Positions 1-11,058 of a DNA stretch of 64,000 nt are shown here, in pieces. This stretch comes from Gymnothorax reevesii (Eukaryota > Chordata > Actinopteri > Anguilliformes > Muraenidae), in contig CM056584.1 of assembly GCA_029721435.1 (NCBI GenBank), positions 7,956,395 to 8,020,394 on the forward strand, in the 5' to 3' direction. Numbering within the stretch: position 1 is the first letter of the stretch; the number at the start of each line of letters is the position of its first letter. The notes beneath the pieces were generated by a model. The model searched no databases, was not told the DNA's origin, and was given only the letters and a program-made list of their open reading frames with translations. Both the position numbers and the translations under genes were made by a program.

Positions 1-670
1 AAAAATTGAGTAATGTTAATGTTTAAATGCTAATGCTAACATGCTAATGCTAGAGATCTAATGTCAGTTCTAATATCTGGTCATTTCCATACTCTACCTG
101 TCCTCTATGATGTAAATAGGAGATCAGATGGCATTTAAGCTTAACCCTTCTTGTGTAAAATGGAAATTGAGTGACATTAATGTTTTAATACTAATGCTAA
201 CATGCTAATGCTAGCGATCTAATGTGAGTGCTAATATCTGGTCATTTTCATACTGTACGTGTCCTCTATGATGGGAGTATGGGATCAGATGGCATTTCAG
301 CTTAACCCTGCTTGTGTAAAATGGAAATTGAGTGAAGTTAATGTTGGAATACTAATGCTAACATGCTTATGCTAGCAATCTATTGTGAGTGCCAATATCT
401 GGTGATTTTCATACTGTACGTGTCCTCTATGATTGGAGTATGGGATCAGATGGCATTTCAGCTTCACCCTGCTTGTGTAAAATAGGAATTGAGTGACGTT
501 AATTTTTGAATGCTAATGCTAACATGCTAATGCTAGTGATCTAATGTGAGTGCTAATATCTGGTCATTTTCATACTGTACGTGTCCTCTATGATGTTAGT
601 ATGAGATCAGATGGCATTTCTCCTTCACCCTTCTTGTATTATAAGCAAATTGAGTAATGTTAATGTTTCG

Positions 671-712
671 ATGCTAATGCTAACATGCTGATGCTAACAT
701 GCTAATGCTAGC
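671..712. repeat. 14-bp sub-unit x3 (175-bp monomer), class a
   Basis: Three 14-bp sub-units in place of two; the middle one reads ATGCTGATGCTAAC. Class a is preceded by TTTCG and lies 327 bp after the diverged TTGGAATAC monomer (344). Confidence 0.95.
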
Positions 713-821
713 AATCTAATGTGAGTGCTAATACCTGGTCATTTTCATACTGTACATGTCCTCTATGATGGGAGTATGGGATCAGATGGCATTTCAGCCT
801 AACCCTGCTTGTGTAAAATGG

Positions 822-982
822 AAATTGAGTGACGTTAATGTTTGAATGCTAATGCTAACATGCTAATGCTAGCGATCTAATGTGAGTGCTAATATCTGGT
901 CATTTTCATACTGTACGTGTCCTCTATGATGTTAATAGGAGATCAGATGGCATTTCAGCTTAACCCTTCTTGTATAATATAA
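822..982. repeat. Reference 161-bp monomer of the satellite
   Basis: This copy is close to the consensus and gives a numbering frame beginning at AAATTGAG. Positions 25-38 and 39-52 are two copies of a 14-bp sub-unit, ATGCTAATGCTAAC and ATGCTAATGCTAGC, each made of two ATGCTA hexamers plus a dinucleotide. CpG sites fall at 12-13 (GACGTTA), 52-53 (GCGATC) and 95-96 (TACGTG); these are the most frequent variant positions across the array. GATCAGATGGCATTT at about 120-134 is nearly invariant. Positions 111-118 switch between two main forms, GGGAGTAT and GTTAATAG. The last 15 bases switch between a TGTAAAATGG form and a TATAATAAAA form, so several monomer families are interleaved. ATGCTAAT, a variant octamer word, occurs at 25-32 and 39-46. 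Composition is about 39% GC. Confidence 0.95.
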
Positions 983-2099
983 AAATTGAGAAATGTTAAT
1001 GTTTAAATGCTAATGCTAACATGCTAATGCTAGAGATCTAATGTCAGTTCTAATATCTGGTCATTTCCATACTCTACCTGTCCTCTATGATGTTAATAGG
1101 AGATCAGATGGCATTTCAGCTTAACCATTCTTGTGTAAAATGGAAATTGAGTGACATTAATGTTTTAATACTAATGCTAACATGCTAATGCTAGCAATCT
1201 AATGTGAGTGCTAATATCTGGTCATGTTCATACTGTACGTGTCCTCTATGATGGGAGTATGGGATCAGATGGCATTTCAGCTTAACCCTGCTTGTGTAAA
1301 ATGGAAATTGAGTGAAGTTAATGTTTGAATACTAATGCTAACATGCTAATGCTAGCAATCTAATGTGAGTGCTAATATCTGGTCATGTTCATACTGTACG
1401 TGTCCTCTATGATGGGAGTATGGGATCAGATGGCATTTCAGCTTAACCCTGCTTGTGTAAAATAAAAATTGAGTGACGTTAATGTTTGAATGCCAATGCT
1501 AACATGCTAATTCTAGCGCTCTAATGTGAGTGCATATATGTGGTCATTTTCATACTGTACGTGTCCTCTATGATGGGAATATGGGATCAGATGGCATTTC
1601 AGCTTAACCCTGTTTGTGTAAAATGGAAATTGAGTGACGTTAATGTTTAAATGCTAATACTAACATGCTAATGCTAGCGATCTAATTGAGTGCTAATATC
1701 TGGTCATTTTCATACTGTACGTGTCCTCTATGATGTTAATAAAAGATCAGATGGCATTTCAGCTTAACCCTGCTTGTGTAAAATGGAAAAATAGTGACGT
1801 TAATGTTTGAATGCTAATGCTAGCATGCTAATGCTAGCGATCTAATGTGAGTGCTAATATCTGGTCATTTTCATACTGTACGTGTCCTCTATGATGGGAG
1901 TATGGGATCAGATGGCATTTCAGCTTAACCCTGCTTGTGTAAAATGGAAATTGAGTGACGTTAATGTTTGAATACTAATGCTAACATGCTAATGCTAGCA
2001 ATCTAATTTGAGTGCTAATATCTGGTCATTTTCATACTGTACGTGTCCTCTATGATGGGAGTATGGGATCAGATGGCATTTCAGCTTTACCCTGCTTGT

Positions 2100-4620
2100 G
2101 TAAAATAGAAATTGAGTGACGTTAATGTTTGAATGCTAATGCTAACATGCTAATGCTAGCGATCTAATGTGAGTGCTAATATCTGGTCATTTTCATCCTG
2201 TAAGTGTCCTCTATGATGTTAGTATGAGATCAGATGGCATTTCAGCTTAACCCTTCTTGTATAATAAAAAAATTGAGTAATGTTAATGTTTAAATGCTAA
2301 TGCTAACATGCTAATGCTAGCGATCTAATGTGAGTTCTTATATCTGGTCATTTTCATACTATACGTGTCCTCTATAATGTTAATAGGAGATCAGATGGCA
2401 TTTCAGCTTAACCCTTCTTCTGTAAAATGGAAATTGAGTGACATTAATGTTTTAATACTCATGCTAACATGCTAATGCTATCGATCTAATGTGAGTGCTA
2501 ATATCTGGTCATTTTCATACTGTACGTGTCCTCTATGATGGGAGTATGGGATCAGATGGCATTTCAGCTTAACCCTGCTTGTGTAAAATAGAAATTTGAG
2601 TGACGTTAATGTTTGAATGCTAATGCTAACATGCTAATGCTAGCGATCTAATGTGAGTGCTAATATCTGGTCATTTTCATCCTGTAAGTGTCCTCTATGA
2701 TGTTAGTATGAGATCAGATGGCATTTCAGCTTAACCCTTGTTGTATAATAAAAAAATTGAGTAATGTTAATGTTTAAATGCTAATGCTAACATGCTAATG
2801 CTAGCGATCTAATGTGAGTTCTAATATCTGGTCATTTTCATACTATACGTGTCCTCTATAATGTTAATAGGAGATCAGATGGCATTTCAGCTTAACCCTT
2901 CTTGTGTAAAATGGAAATTGAGTGACATTAATGTTTTAATACTCATGCTAACATGCTAATGCTATCGATCTAATGTGAGTGCTAATATCTGGTCATTTTC
3001 ATACTGTACGTGTCCTCTATGATGGGAGTATTGGATCAGATGGCATTTCAGCTTAACCCTGCTTGTGTAAAATAAAAATTGAGTGACGTTAATGTTTGAA
3101 TGCTAATGCTAACATGCTAATGCTAGCGATCTAATGTGAGTGCTAATATCTGGTCATTTATATACTGTACGTGTCCTCCATGATGTTAAAAGGAGATCAG
3201 ATGGCATTTCAACTTAACCCTTCTTGTATAATAAAAAAATTGAGTAATGTTAATGTTTAAATGCTAATGCTAACATGCTAATTCTAGAGATCTAATGTCA
3301 GTTCTAATATCTGGTCATTTTCATACTATACGTGTCCTCTATAATGTTAATAGGAGATCAGATGGCATTTCAGCTTAACCCTTCTTGTGTAAAATGGAAA
3401 TTGAGTGACATTAATGTTTTAATACTCATGCTAACATGGTAATGCTATCGATCTAATGTGAGTGCTAATATCTGGTCATTTTCATACTGTACGTGTCCCC
3501 TATGATGGGAGTATGGGATCAGATGGCATTTCAGCTTAACCCTGCTTGTGTAAAATAGAAATTGAGTGACGTTAATGTTTGAATGCTAATGCTAACATGC
3601 TAATGCTAGCGATCTAATGTGAGTGCTAATATCTGGTCATTTTCATCCTGTAAGTGTCCTCTATGATGTTAGTATGAGATCAGATGGCATTTCAGCTTAA
3701 CCCTTCTTGTATAATAAAAAAATTGAGTAATGTTAATGTTTAAATGCTAATGCTAACATGCTAATGCTAGCGATCTAATGTGAGTTCTTATATCTGGTCA
3801 TTTTCATACTATACGTGTCCTCTATAATGTTAATAGGAGATCAGATGGCATTTCAGCTTAACCCTTCTTGTGTAAAATGGAAATTGAGTGACATTAATGT
3901 TTTAATACTCATGCTAACATGCTAATGCTATCGATCTAATGTGAGTGCTAATATCTGGTCATTTTCATACTGTACGTGTCCTCTATGATGGGAGTATGGG
4001 ATCAGATGGCATTTCAGCTTAACCCTGCTTGTGTAAAATAGAAATTGAGTGACGTTAATGTTTGAATGCTAATGCTAACATGCTAATGCTAGCGATCTAA
4101 TGTGAGTGCTAATATCTGGTCATTTTCATCCTGTAAGTGTCCTCTATGATGTTAGTATGAGATCAGATGGCATTTCAGCTTAACCCTTCTTGTATAATAA
4201 AAAAATTGAGTAATGTTAATGTTTAAATGCTAATGCTAACATGCTAATGCTAGCGATCTAATGTGAGTGCTAATATCTGGTCATTTTCATACTATACGTG
4301 TCCTCTATAATGTTAATAGGAGATCAGATGGCATTTCAGCTTAACCCTTCTTGTGTAAAATGGAAATTGAGTGACATTAATGTTTTAATACTCATGCTAA
4401 CATGCTAATGCTATCGATCTAATGTGAGTGCTAATATCTGGTCATTTTCATACTGTACGTGTCCTCTATGATGGGAGTATGGGATCAGATGGCATTTCAG
4501 CTTAACCCTGCTTGTGTAAAATGGAAATTGAGTGAAGTTAATGTTTGAATACTAATGCTAACATGCTAATGCTAGCAATCTAATGAGAGTGCTAATATCT
4601 GGTCATGTTCATACTGTACG
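2100..4620. repeat. Trimer-based sub-array (483-bp spacing)
   Basis: Monomers sharing TTTCATCCTGTAAG occur at 2191, 2675, 3641 and 4124, spaced 484, 966 and 483 bp, which is three or six monomers (the odd base is the inserted T near 2597). Between them, a monomer ending in TATAATAAAA and one with AATACTCATGC plus CTATCGATC alternate in order, so a three-monomer HOR was amplified here before the 14-kb unit was copied. The same set recurs in U2 from 16577. Confidence 0.85.
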
Positions 4621-4739
4621 TGTCCTCTATGATGGGGGTAATGGATCAGATGGCATTTCAGCTTAACCCTGCTTGTGTAAAATAGAAATTGAGTGACGTT
4701 AATGTTTGAATGCTAATGCTAACATGCTAATGCTAGCGA

Positions 4740-7700
4740 TCTAATGTGAGTGCTAATATCTGGTCATTTTCTTTCTGTAAGTGTCCTCTATGATGTTAGT
4801 AAGAGATCAGATGGCATTTCTCCTTCACCCTTCTAGTGTTATAAGCAAATTGAGTAATGTTAATGTTTCAATGCTAATGCTAACATGCTGATGCTAGCAA
4901 TCTAATGTGAGTGCTAATACCTGGTCATTTTCATACTGTACATGTCTGCTATCATGGGAGTATGGGATCAGATGGCATTTCAGCTTAACCCTGCTTGTGT
5001 AAAATGGAAATTGAGTGACGTTAATGTTTGAATGCTAATGCTAACATGCTAATGCTAGCGATCTAATGTGAGTGCTAATACCTAGTCATTTTCATACTGT
5101 ACATGTCCTCTATGATGGGAGTATGAGATCAGATGGCTTTTCAGCTTAACCCTGCTTGTGTAAAATGGAAATTTAATGACGTTCATGTTTGAATGCTAAT
5201 GCTCACATGCTAATGCTAGCGATCTAATGTGAGTGCTAATATCTGGTCATTTTCATACTATACGTGTCCTCTATGATGGGAATATGAGATCAGATGGCAT
5301 TTCAGCATAACCCTGTTTGTGTAAAATGGAAATTGAGTGACGTTAATGTTTAAATGCTAATGCTAACATGCTAATGCTAGCGATCTAATGTGAGTGCTAA
5401 TATCTGGTCATTTTCATACTGTACGTGTCCTCTATGATGTTAATAGGAGATCAGATGGCATTTCAGCTTAACCCTTCTTGTATAATAAAAAAATTGAGTA
5501 ATGTTCATGTTTAAATGCTAATGCTAACATGCTAATGCTAGCGATCTAATGTGAGTTCTAATATCTGGTCATTTTCATACTATACGTGTCCTCTATGATG
5601 TTAATAGGAGATCAGATGGCATTTCAGCTTAACCCTTCTTTTGTAAAATGGAAATTGAGTGACATTAATGTTTTAATACTAATGCTAGCATGCTAATGCT
5701 AGCGATCTAATGTGGGTGCTAATATCTGGTCATTTTCATACTGTACGTGTCCTCTATGATGGGAGTATGGGATCAGATGGCATTTCAGCTTAACCCTGCT
5801 TGTGTAAAATGGAAATTGAGTGATGTTAATGTTTGAATACTAATGCTAACATGCTAATGCTAGCAATCTAATGTGAGTGCTAATATCTGGTCATTTTCAT
5901 ACTGTACGTGTCCTCTATGATGGGAGTATGGGATCAGATGGCATTTCAGCTTAACCCTGCTTGTGTAAAATAGAAATTGAGTGACGTTAATGTTTGAATG
6001 CTAATGCTAACATGCTAATGCTAGCGATCTAATGTGAGTGCTAATAGTTGGTCATTTTCATACTGTACGTGTCCTCTATGATGTTAATTGGAGATCAGAT
6101 GGCATTTCAGCTTAACCCTTCTTGTATAATAAAAAAATTGAGTAATATTAATGTTTAAATGCTAATGCTAACATGCTAATGCTAGCGATCTAATGTGAGT
6201 TCTAATATCTGGTCATATTCATACTATACGTGTCCTCTATAATGTTAATAGGAGATCAGATGGCATTTCAGCTTAACCCTTCTTGTGTAAAATGGAAATC
6301 GAGTGACATTAATGTTTTAATACTAATGCTAACATGCTAATGCTAGCGATCTAATGTGAGTGCTAATATCTGGTCATTTTCATACTGTACGTGTCGTCTA
6401 TGATGGGAGTATTGGATTAGATGGCATTTCAGCTTAACCCTGCTTGTGTAAAATAAAAATTGAGTGACGTTAATGTTTGAATGCTAATGCTAACATGCTA
6501 ATGCTAGCGATCTAATGTGAGTGCTAATATCTGGTCATTTTCATACTGTAAGTGTCCTCTATGATGTTAGTATGAGATCAGATGGCATTTCTCCTTCACC
6601 CTTCTTGTATTATAAGCAAATTGAGTAATGTTAATGTTTCAATGCTAATGCTTACATGCTGATGCTAACATGCTAATGCTAGCAATCTAATGTGAGTGCT
6701 AATACCTGGTCATTTTCATACTGTACATGTCCTCTATGATGGGAGTATGGGATCAGATGGCATTTCAGCTTAACCTTGCTTGTGTAAAATGGAAATTGAG
6801 TGACGTTAATGTTTGAATGCTAATGCTAACATGTTAATGCTAGTGATCTAATGTGAGTGCTAATACCTGGTCATTTTCATACTGTACATGTCCTCTATGA
6901 TGGGAGTATAATATCAGATGGCTTTTCAGCTTAACCCTGCTTGTGTAAAATTGAAATTGAGTGACGTTAATGTTTGAATGCTAATGCTAACATGCTTATG
7001 CTAGCGATCTAATGTGAGTGCTAATACCTGGTCATTTTCATACTGTACATGTCCTCTATGATGGGAGTATGGGATCAGATGGCATTTCAGCTTAACCCTG
7101 CTTATGTAAAATGGAAATTGAGTGACGTTAATGTTTGAATGCTAATGCTAACATGCTAATGCTAGCGATCTAATGTGAGTGCTAATATCTGGTCATTTTC
7201 ATACTGTACGTGTCCTCCATGATGTTAATAGGAGATCAGATGGCATTTCAACTTAACCCTTCTTGTATAATAAAAAAATTGAGTAATGTTAATGTTTAAA
7301 TGCTAATGCTAACATGCTAATGCTAGAGATCTAATGTCAGTTCTAATATCTGGTCATTTCCATACTCTACCTGTCCTCTATGATGTTAATAGGAGATCAG
7401 ATGGCATTTCAGCTTCACCCTTCTTGTGTAAAATGGAAATTGAGTGACATTAATGTTTTAATACTAATGCTAACATGCTAATGCTAGCGATCTAATGTGA
7501 GTGCTAATATCTGGACATTTTCATACTCTACGTGTCCTCTATGATGGGAGTATGGGATCAGATGGCATTTCAGCTTAACCCTGCTTGTGTAAAATGGAAA
7601 TTGAGTGAAGTTAATGTTGGAATACTAATGCTAACATGCTTATGCTAGCAATCTATTGTGAGTGCCAATATCTGGTGATTTTCATACTGTACGTCTCCTC

Positions 7701-7812
7701 TATGATTGGAGTATGGGATCAGATGGCATTTCAGCTTCACCCTGCTTGTGTAAAATAGAAATTGAGTGACGTTAATGTTTGAATGCTAATGCTAACATGC
7801 TAATGCTAGCGA
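4740..7812. repeat. Internal 3073-bp tandem duplication, copy 1
   Basis: Nineteen monomers, one of them 175 bp (19 x 161 + 14 = 3073). The TTTCTTTCTG marker at 4768 recurs at 7841, and the 175-bp block at 6642 recurs at 9715. The match extends from about 4667 to 7810 in this copy. Copies 1 and 2 differ at a few sites, for example AAGAGATCAG near 4801 versus ATGAGATCAG, TCTAGAGATC versus TCTAGTGATC near 10399, and GAGTTCTAAT near 5554 versus GAGTGCTAAT near 8627. U2 has a single equivalent of this block. Confidence 0.9.
6642..6683. repeat. 14-bp sub-unit x3, class b
   Basis: Class b has TTTCA before the block and GCTTAC at the end of the first sub-unit. This is the copy 1 member of the 3073-bp duplication. 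Confidence 0.95.
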
Positions 7813-10800
7813 TCTAATGTGAGTGCTAATATCTGGTCATTTTCTTTCTGTAAGTGTCCTCTATGATGTTAGTATGAGATCAGATGGCATTTCTCCTTCA
7901 CCCTTCTAGTGTTATAAGCAAATTGAGTAATGTTAATGTTTCAATGCTAATGCTAACATGCTGATGCTAGCAATCTAATGTGAGTGCTAATACCTGGTCA
8001 TTTTCATACTGTACATGTCTGCTATCATGGGAGTATGGGATCAGATGGCATTTCAGCTTAACCCTGCTTGTGTAAAATGGAAATTGAGTGACGTTAATGT
8101 TTGAATGCTAATGCTAACATGCTAATGCTAGCGATCTAATGTGAGTGCTAATACCTAGTCATTTTCATACTGTACATGTCCTCTATGATGGGAGTATGAG
8201 ATCAGATGGCTTTTCAGCTTAACCCTGCTTGTGTAAAATGGAAATTTAATGACGTTCATGTTTGAATGCTAATGCTCACATGCTAATGCTAGCGATCTAA
8301 TGTGAGTGCTAATATCTGGTCATTTTCATACTATACGTGTCCTCTATGATGGGAATATGAGATCAGATGGCATTTCAGCATAACCCTGTTTGTGTAAAAT
8401 GGAAATTGAGTGACGTTAATGTTTAAATGCTAATGCTAACATGCTAATGCTAGCGATCTAATGTGAGTGCTAATATCTGGTCATTTTCATACTGTACGTG
8501 TCCTCTATGATGTTAATAGGAGATCAGATGGCATTTCAGCTTAACCCTTCTTGTATAATAAAAAAATTGAGTAATGTTCATGTTTAAATGCTAATGCTAA
8601 CATGCTAATGCTAGCGATCTAATGTGAGTGCTAATATCTGGTCATTTTCATACTATACGTGTCCTCTATGATGTTAATAGGAGATCAGATGGCATTTCAG
8701 CTTAACCCTTCTTTTGTAAAATGGAAATTGAGTGACATTAATGTTTTAATACTAATGCTAGCATGCTAATGCTAGCGATCTAATGTGGGTGCTAATATCT
8801 GGTCATTTTCATACTGTACGTGTCCTCTATGATGGGAGTATGGGATCAGATGGCATTTCAGCTTAACCCTGCTTGTGTAAAATGGAAATTGAGTGATGTT
8901 AATGTTTGAATACTAATGCTAACATGCTAATGCTAGCAATCTAATGTGAGTGCTAATATCTGGTCATTTTCATACTGTACGTGTCCTCTATGATGGGAGT
9001 ATGGGATCAGATGGCATTTCAGCTTAACCCTGCTTGTGTAAAATAGAAATTGAGTGACGTTAATGTTTGAATGCTAATGCTAACATGCTAATGCTAGCGA
9101 TCTAATGTGAGTGCTAATAGTTGGTCATTTTCATACTGTACGTGTCCTCTATGATGTTAATTGGAGATCAGATGGCATTTCAGCTTAACCCTTCTTGTAT
9201 AATAAAAAAATTGAGTAATATTAATGTTTAAATGCTAATGCTAACATGCTAATGCTAGCGATCTAATGTGAGTTCTAATATCTGGTCATATTCATACTAT
9301 ACGTGTCCTCTATAATGTTAATAGGAGATCAGATGGCATTTCAGCTTAACCCTTCTTGTGTAAAATGGAAATCGAGTGACATTAATGTTTTAATACTAAT
9401 GCTAACATGCTAATGCTAGCGATCTAATGTGAGTGCTAATATCTGGTCATTTTCATACTGTACGTGTCGTCTATGATGGGAGTATTGGATTAGATGGCAT
9501 TTCAGCTTAACCCTGCTTGTGTAAAATAAAAATTGAGTGACGTTAATGTTTGAATGCTAATGCTAACATGCTAATGCTAGCGATCTAATGTGAGTGCTAA
9601 TATCTGGTCATTTTCATACTGTAAGTGTCCTCTATGATGTTAGTATGAGATCAGATGGCATTTCTCCTTCACCCTTCTTGTATTATAAGCAAATTGAGTA
9701 ATGTTAATGTTTCAATGCTAATGCTTACATGCTGATGCTAACATGCTAATGCTAGCAATCTAATGTGAGTGCTAATACCTGGTCATTTTCATACTGTACA
9801 TGTCCTCTATGATGGGAGTATGGGATCAGATGGCATTTCAGCTTAACCTTGCTTGTGTAAAATGGAAATTGAGTGACGTTAATGTTTGAATGCTAATGCT
9901 AACATGTTAATGCTAGTGATCTAATGTGAGTGCTAATACCTGGTCATTTTCATACTGTACATGTCCTCTATGATGGGAGTATAATATCAGATGGCTTTTC
10001 AGCTTAACCCTGCTTGTGTAAAATTGAAATTGAGTGACGTTAATGTTTGAATGCTAATGCTAACATGCTTATGCTAGCGATCTAATGTGAGTGCTAATAC
10101 CTGGTCATTTTCATACTGTACATGTCCTCTATGATGGGAGTATGGGATCAGATGGCATTTCAGCTTAACCCTGCTTATGTAAAATGGAAATTGAGTGACG
10201 TTAATGTTTGAATGCTAATGCTAACATGCTAATGCTAGCGATCTAATGTGAGTGCTAATATCTGGTCATTTTCATACTGTACGTGTCCTCCATGATGTTA
10301 ATAGGAGATCAGATGGCATTTCAACTTAACCCTTCTTGTATAATAAAAAAATTGAGTAATGTTAATGTTTAAATGCTAATGCTAACATGCTAATGCTAGT
10401 GATCTAATGTCAGTTCTAATATCTGGTCATTTCCATACTCTACCTGTCCTCTATGATGTTAATAGGAGATCAGATGGCATTTCAGCTTCACCCTTCTTGT
10501 GTAAAATGGAAATTGAGTGACATTAATGTTTTAATACTAATGCTAACATGCTAATGCTAGCGATCTAATGTGAGTGCTAATATCTGGACATTTTCATACT
10601 CTACGTGTCCTCTATGATGGGAGTATGGGATCAGATGGCATTTCAGCTTAACCCTGCTTGTGTAAAATGGAAATTGAGTGAAGTTAATGTTGGAATACTA
10701 ATGCTAACATGCTTATGCTAGCAATCTATTGTGAGTGCCAATATCTGGTGATTTTCATACTGTACGTCTCCTCTATGATTGGAGTATGGGATCAGATGGC

Positions 10801-10885
10801 ATTTCAGCTTCACCCTGCTTGTGTAAAATAGAAATTGAGTGACGTTAATGTTTGAATGCTAATGCTAACATGCTAATGCTAGTGA
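7813..10885. repeat. Internal 3073-bp tandem duplication, copy 2
   Basis: This is the second copy of the 3073-bp block. The crossover is visible at its left edge. Elsewhere the diverged TTGGAATAC monomer is followed 327 bp later by a 175-bp monomer of the TTTCG class. At 7617 it is instead followed at 7944 by the 161-bp TTTCA form that belongs to the CTTTCTG marker. The normal neighbour order resumes after 10690 (175-bp monomer at 11017). The junction therefore lies in the monomer around 7740-7840 and was in register. Confidence 0.9.
9715..9756. repeat. 14-bp sub-unit x3, class b
   Basis: Partner of the block at 6642, exactly 3073 bp away, with the same GCTTAC change. Confidence 0.95.
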
Positions 10886-11016
10886 TCTAATGTGAGTGCT
10901 AATATCTGGTCATTTTCATACTGTACGTGTCCTCTATGATGTTAGTATGAGATCAGATGGCATTTCTCCTTCACCCTTCTTGTATTATAAGCAAATTGAG
11001 TAATGTTAATGTTTCG

Positions 11017-11058
11017 ATGCTAATGCTAACATGCTGATGCTAACATGCTAATGCTAGC
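11017..11058. repeat. 14-bp sub-unit x3, class a
   Basis: TTTCG class; partner of the block at 671 (offset 10346) and of 22329 (offset 11312). Confidence 0.95.

Larger units (their letters stand above)
1..1930. repeat. Left edge: tail of a higher-order repeat unit
   Basis: About twelve monomers. Bases 1-980 match about 10347-11326 at a constant offset of 10346, including the diverged monomer at 344 and the 175-bp monomer at 671 that follows it by 327 bp. The opening monomers recur from 981 (offset 980), but the 175-bp member is missing from that second round, so this is not a simple 980-bp repeat. A one-base loss lies near 1686 (CTAATTGAG where neighbours read CTAATGTGAG). The segment is older or more rearranged than the right end of the window, since its local copies differ at several positions per monomer. 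Confidence 0.75.

Noticed and set aside
846..873. p53-like half-site around AACATGCT
   Set aside because: The outer bases do not fit the ten-base half-site, and the word is explained by the ATGCTA sub-repeat.
822..982. CENP-B box
   Set aside because: The monomer has no TTCG...CGGG arrangement; the three CpG sites are too far apart and in the wrong context.
822..982. Telomere-like word TAACCCT once per monomer
   Set aside because: It is a single 7-base match in a constant region (CTTAACCCTG), never in tandem, so it is not an interstitial telomeric repeat.
1801..1840. Hairpin or inverted repeat from GCTAGCATGCTAATGCTAGC
   Set aside because: It is only partly palindromic, arises from one substitution in the direct ATGCTA repeat, and lacks the length or context of a terminator or origin.
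3226..3245. AATAAA polyadenylation signal in monomers ending TATAATAAAAA
   Set aside because: It is part of a recurring A-rich monomer variant with no transcript, splice or coding context nearby.
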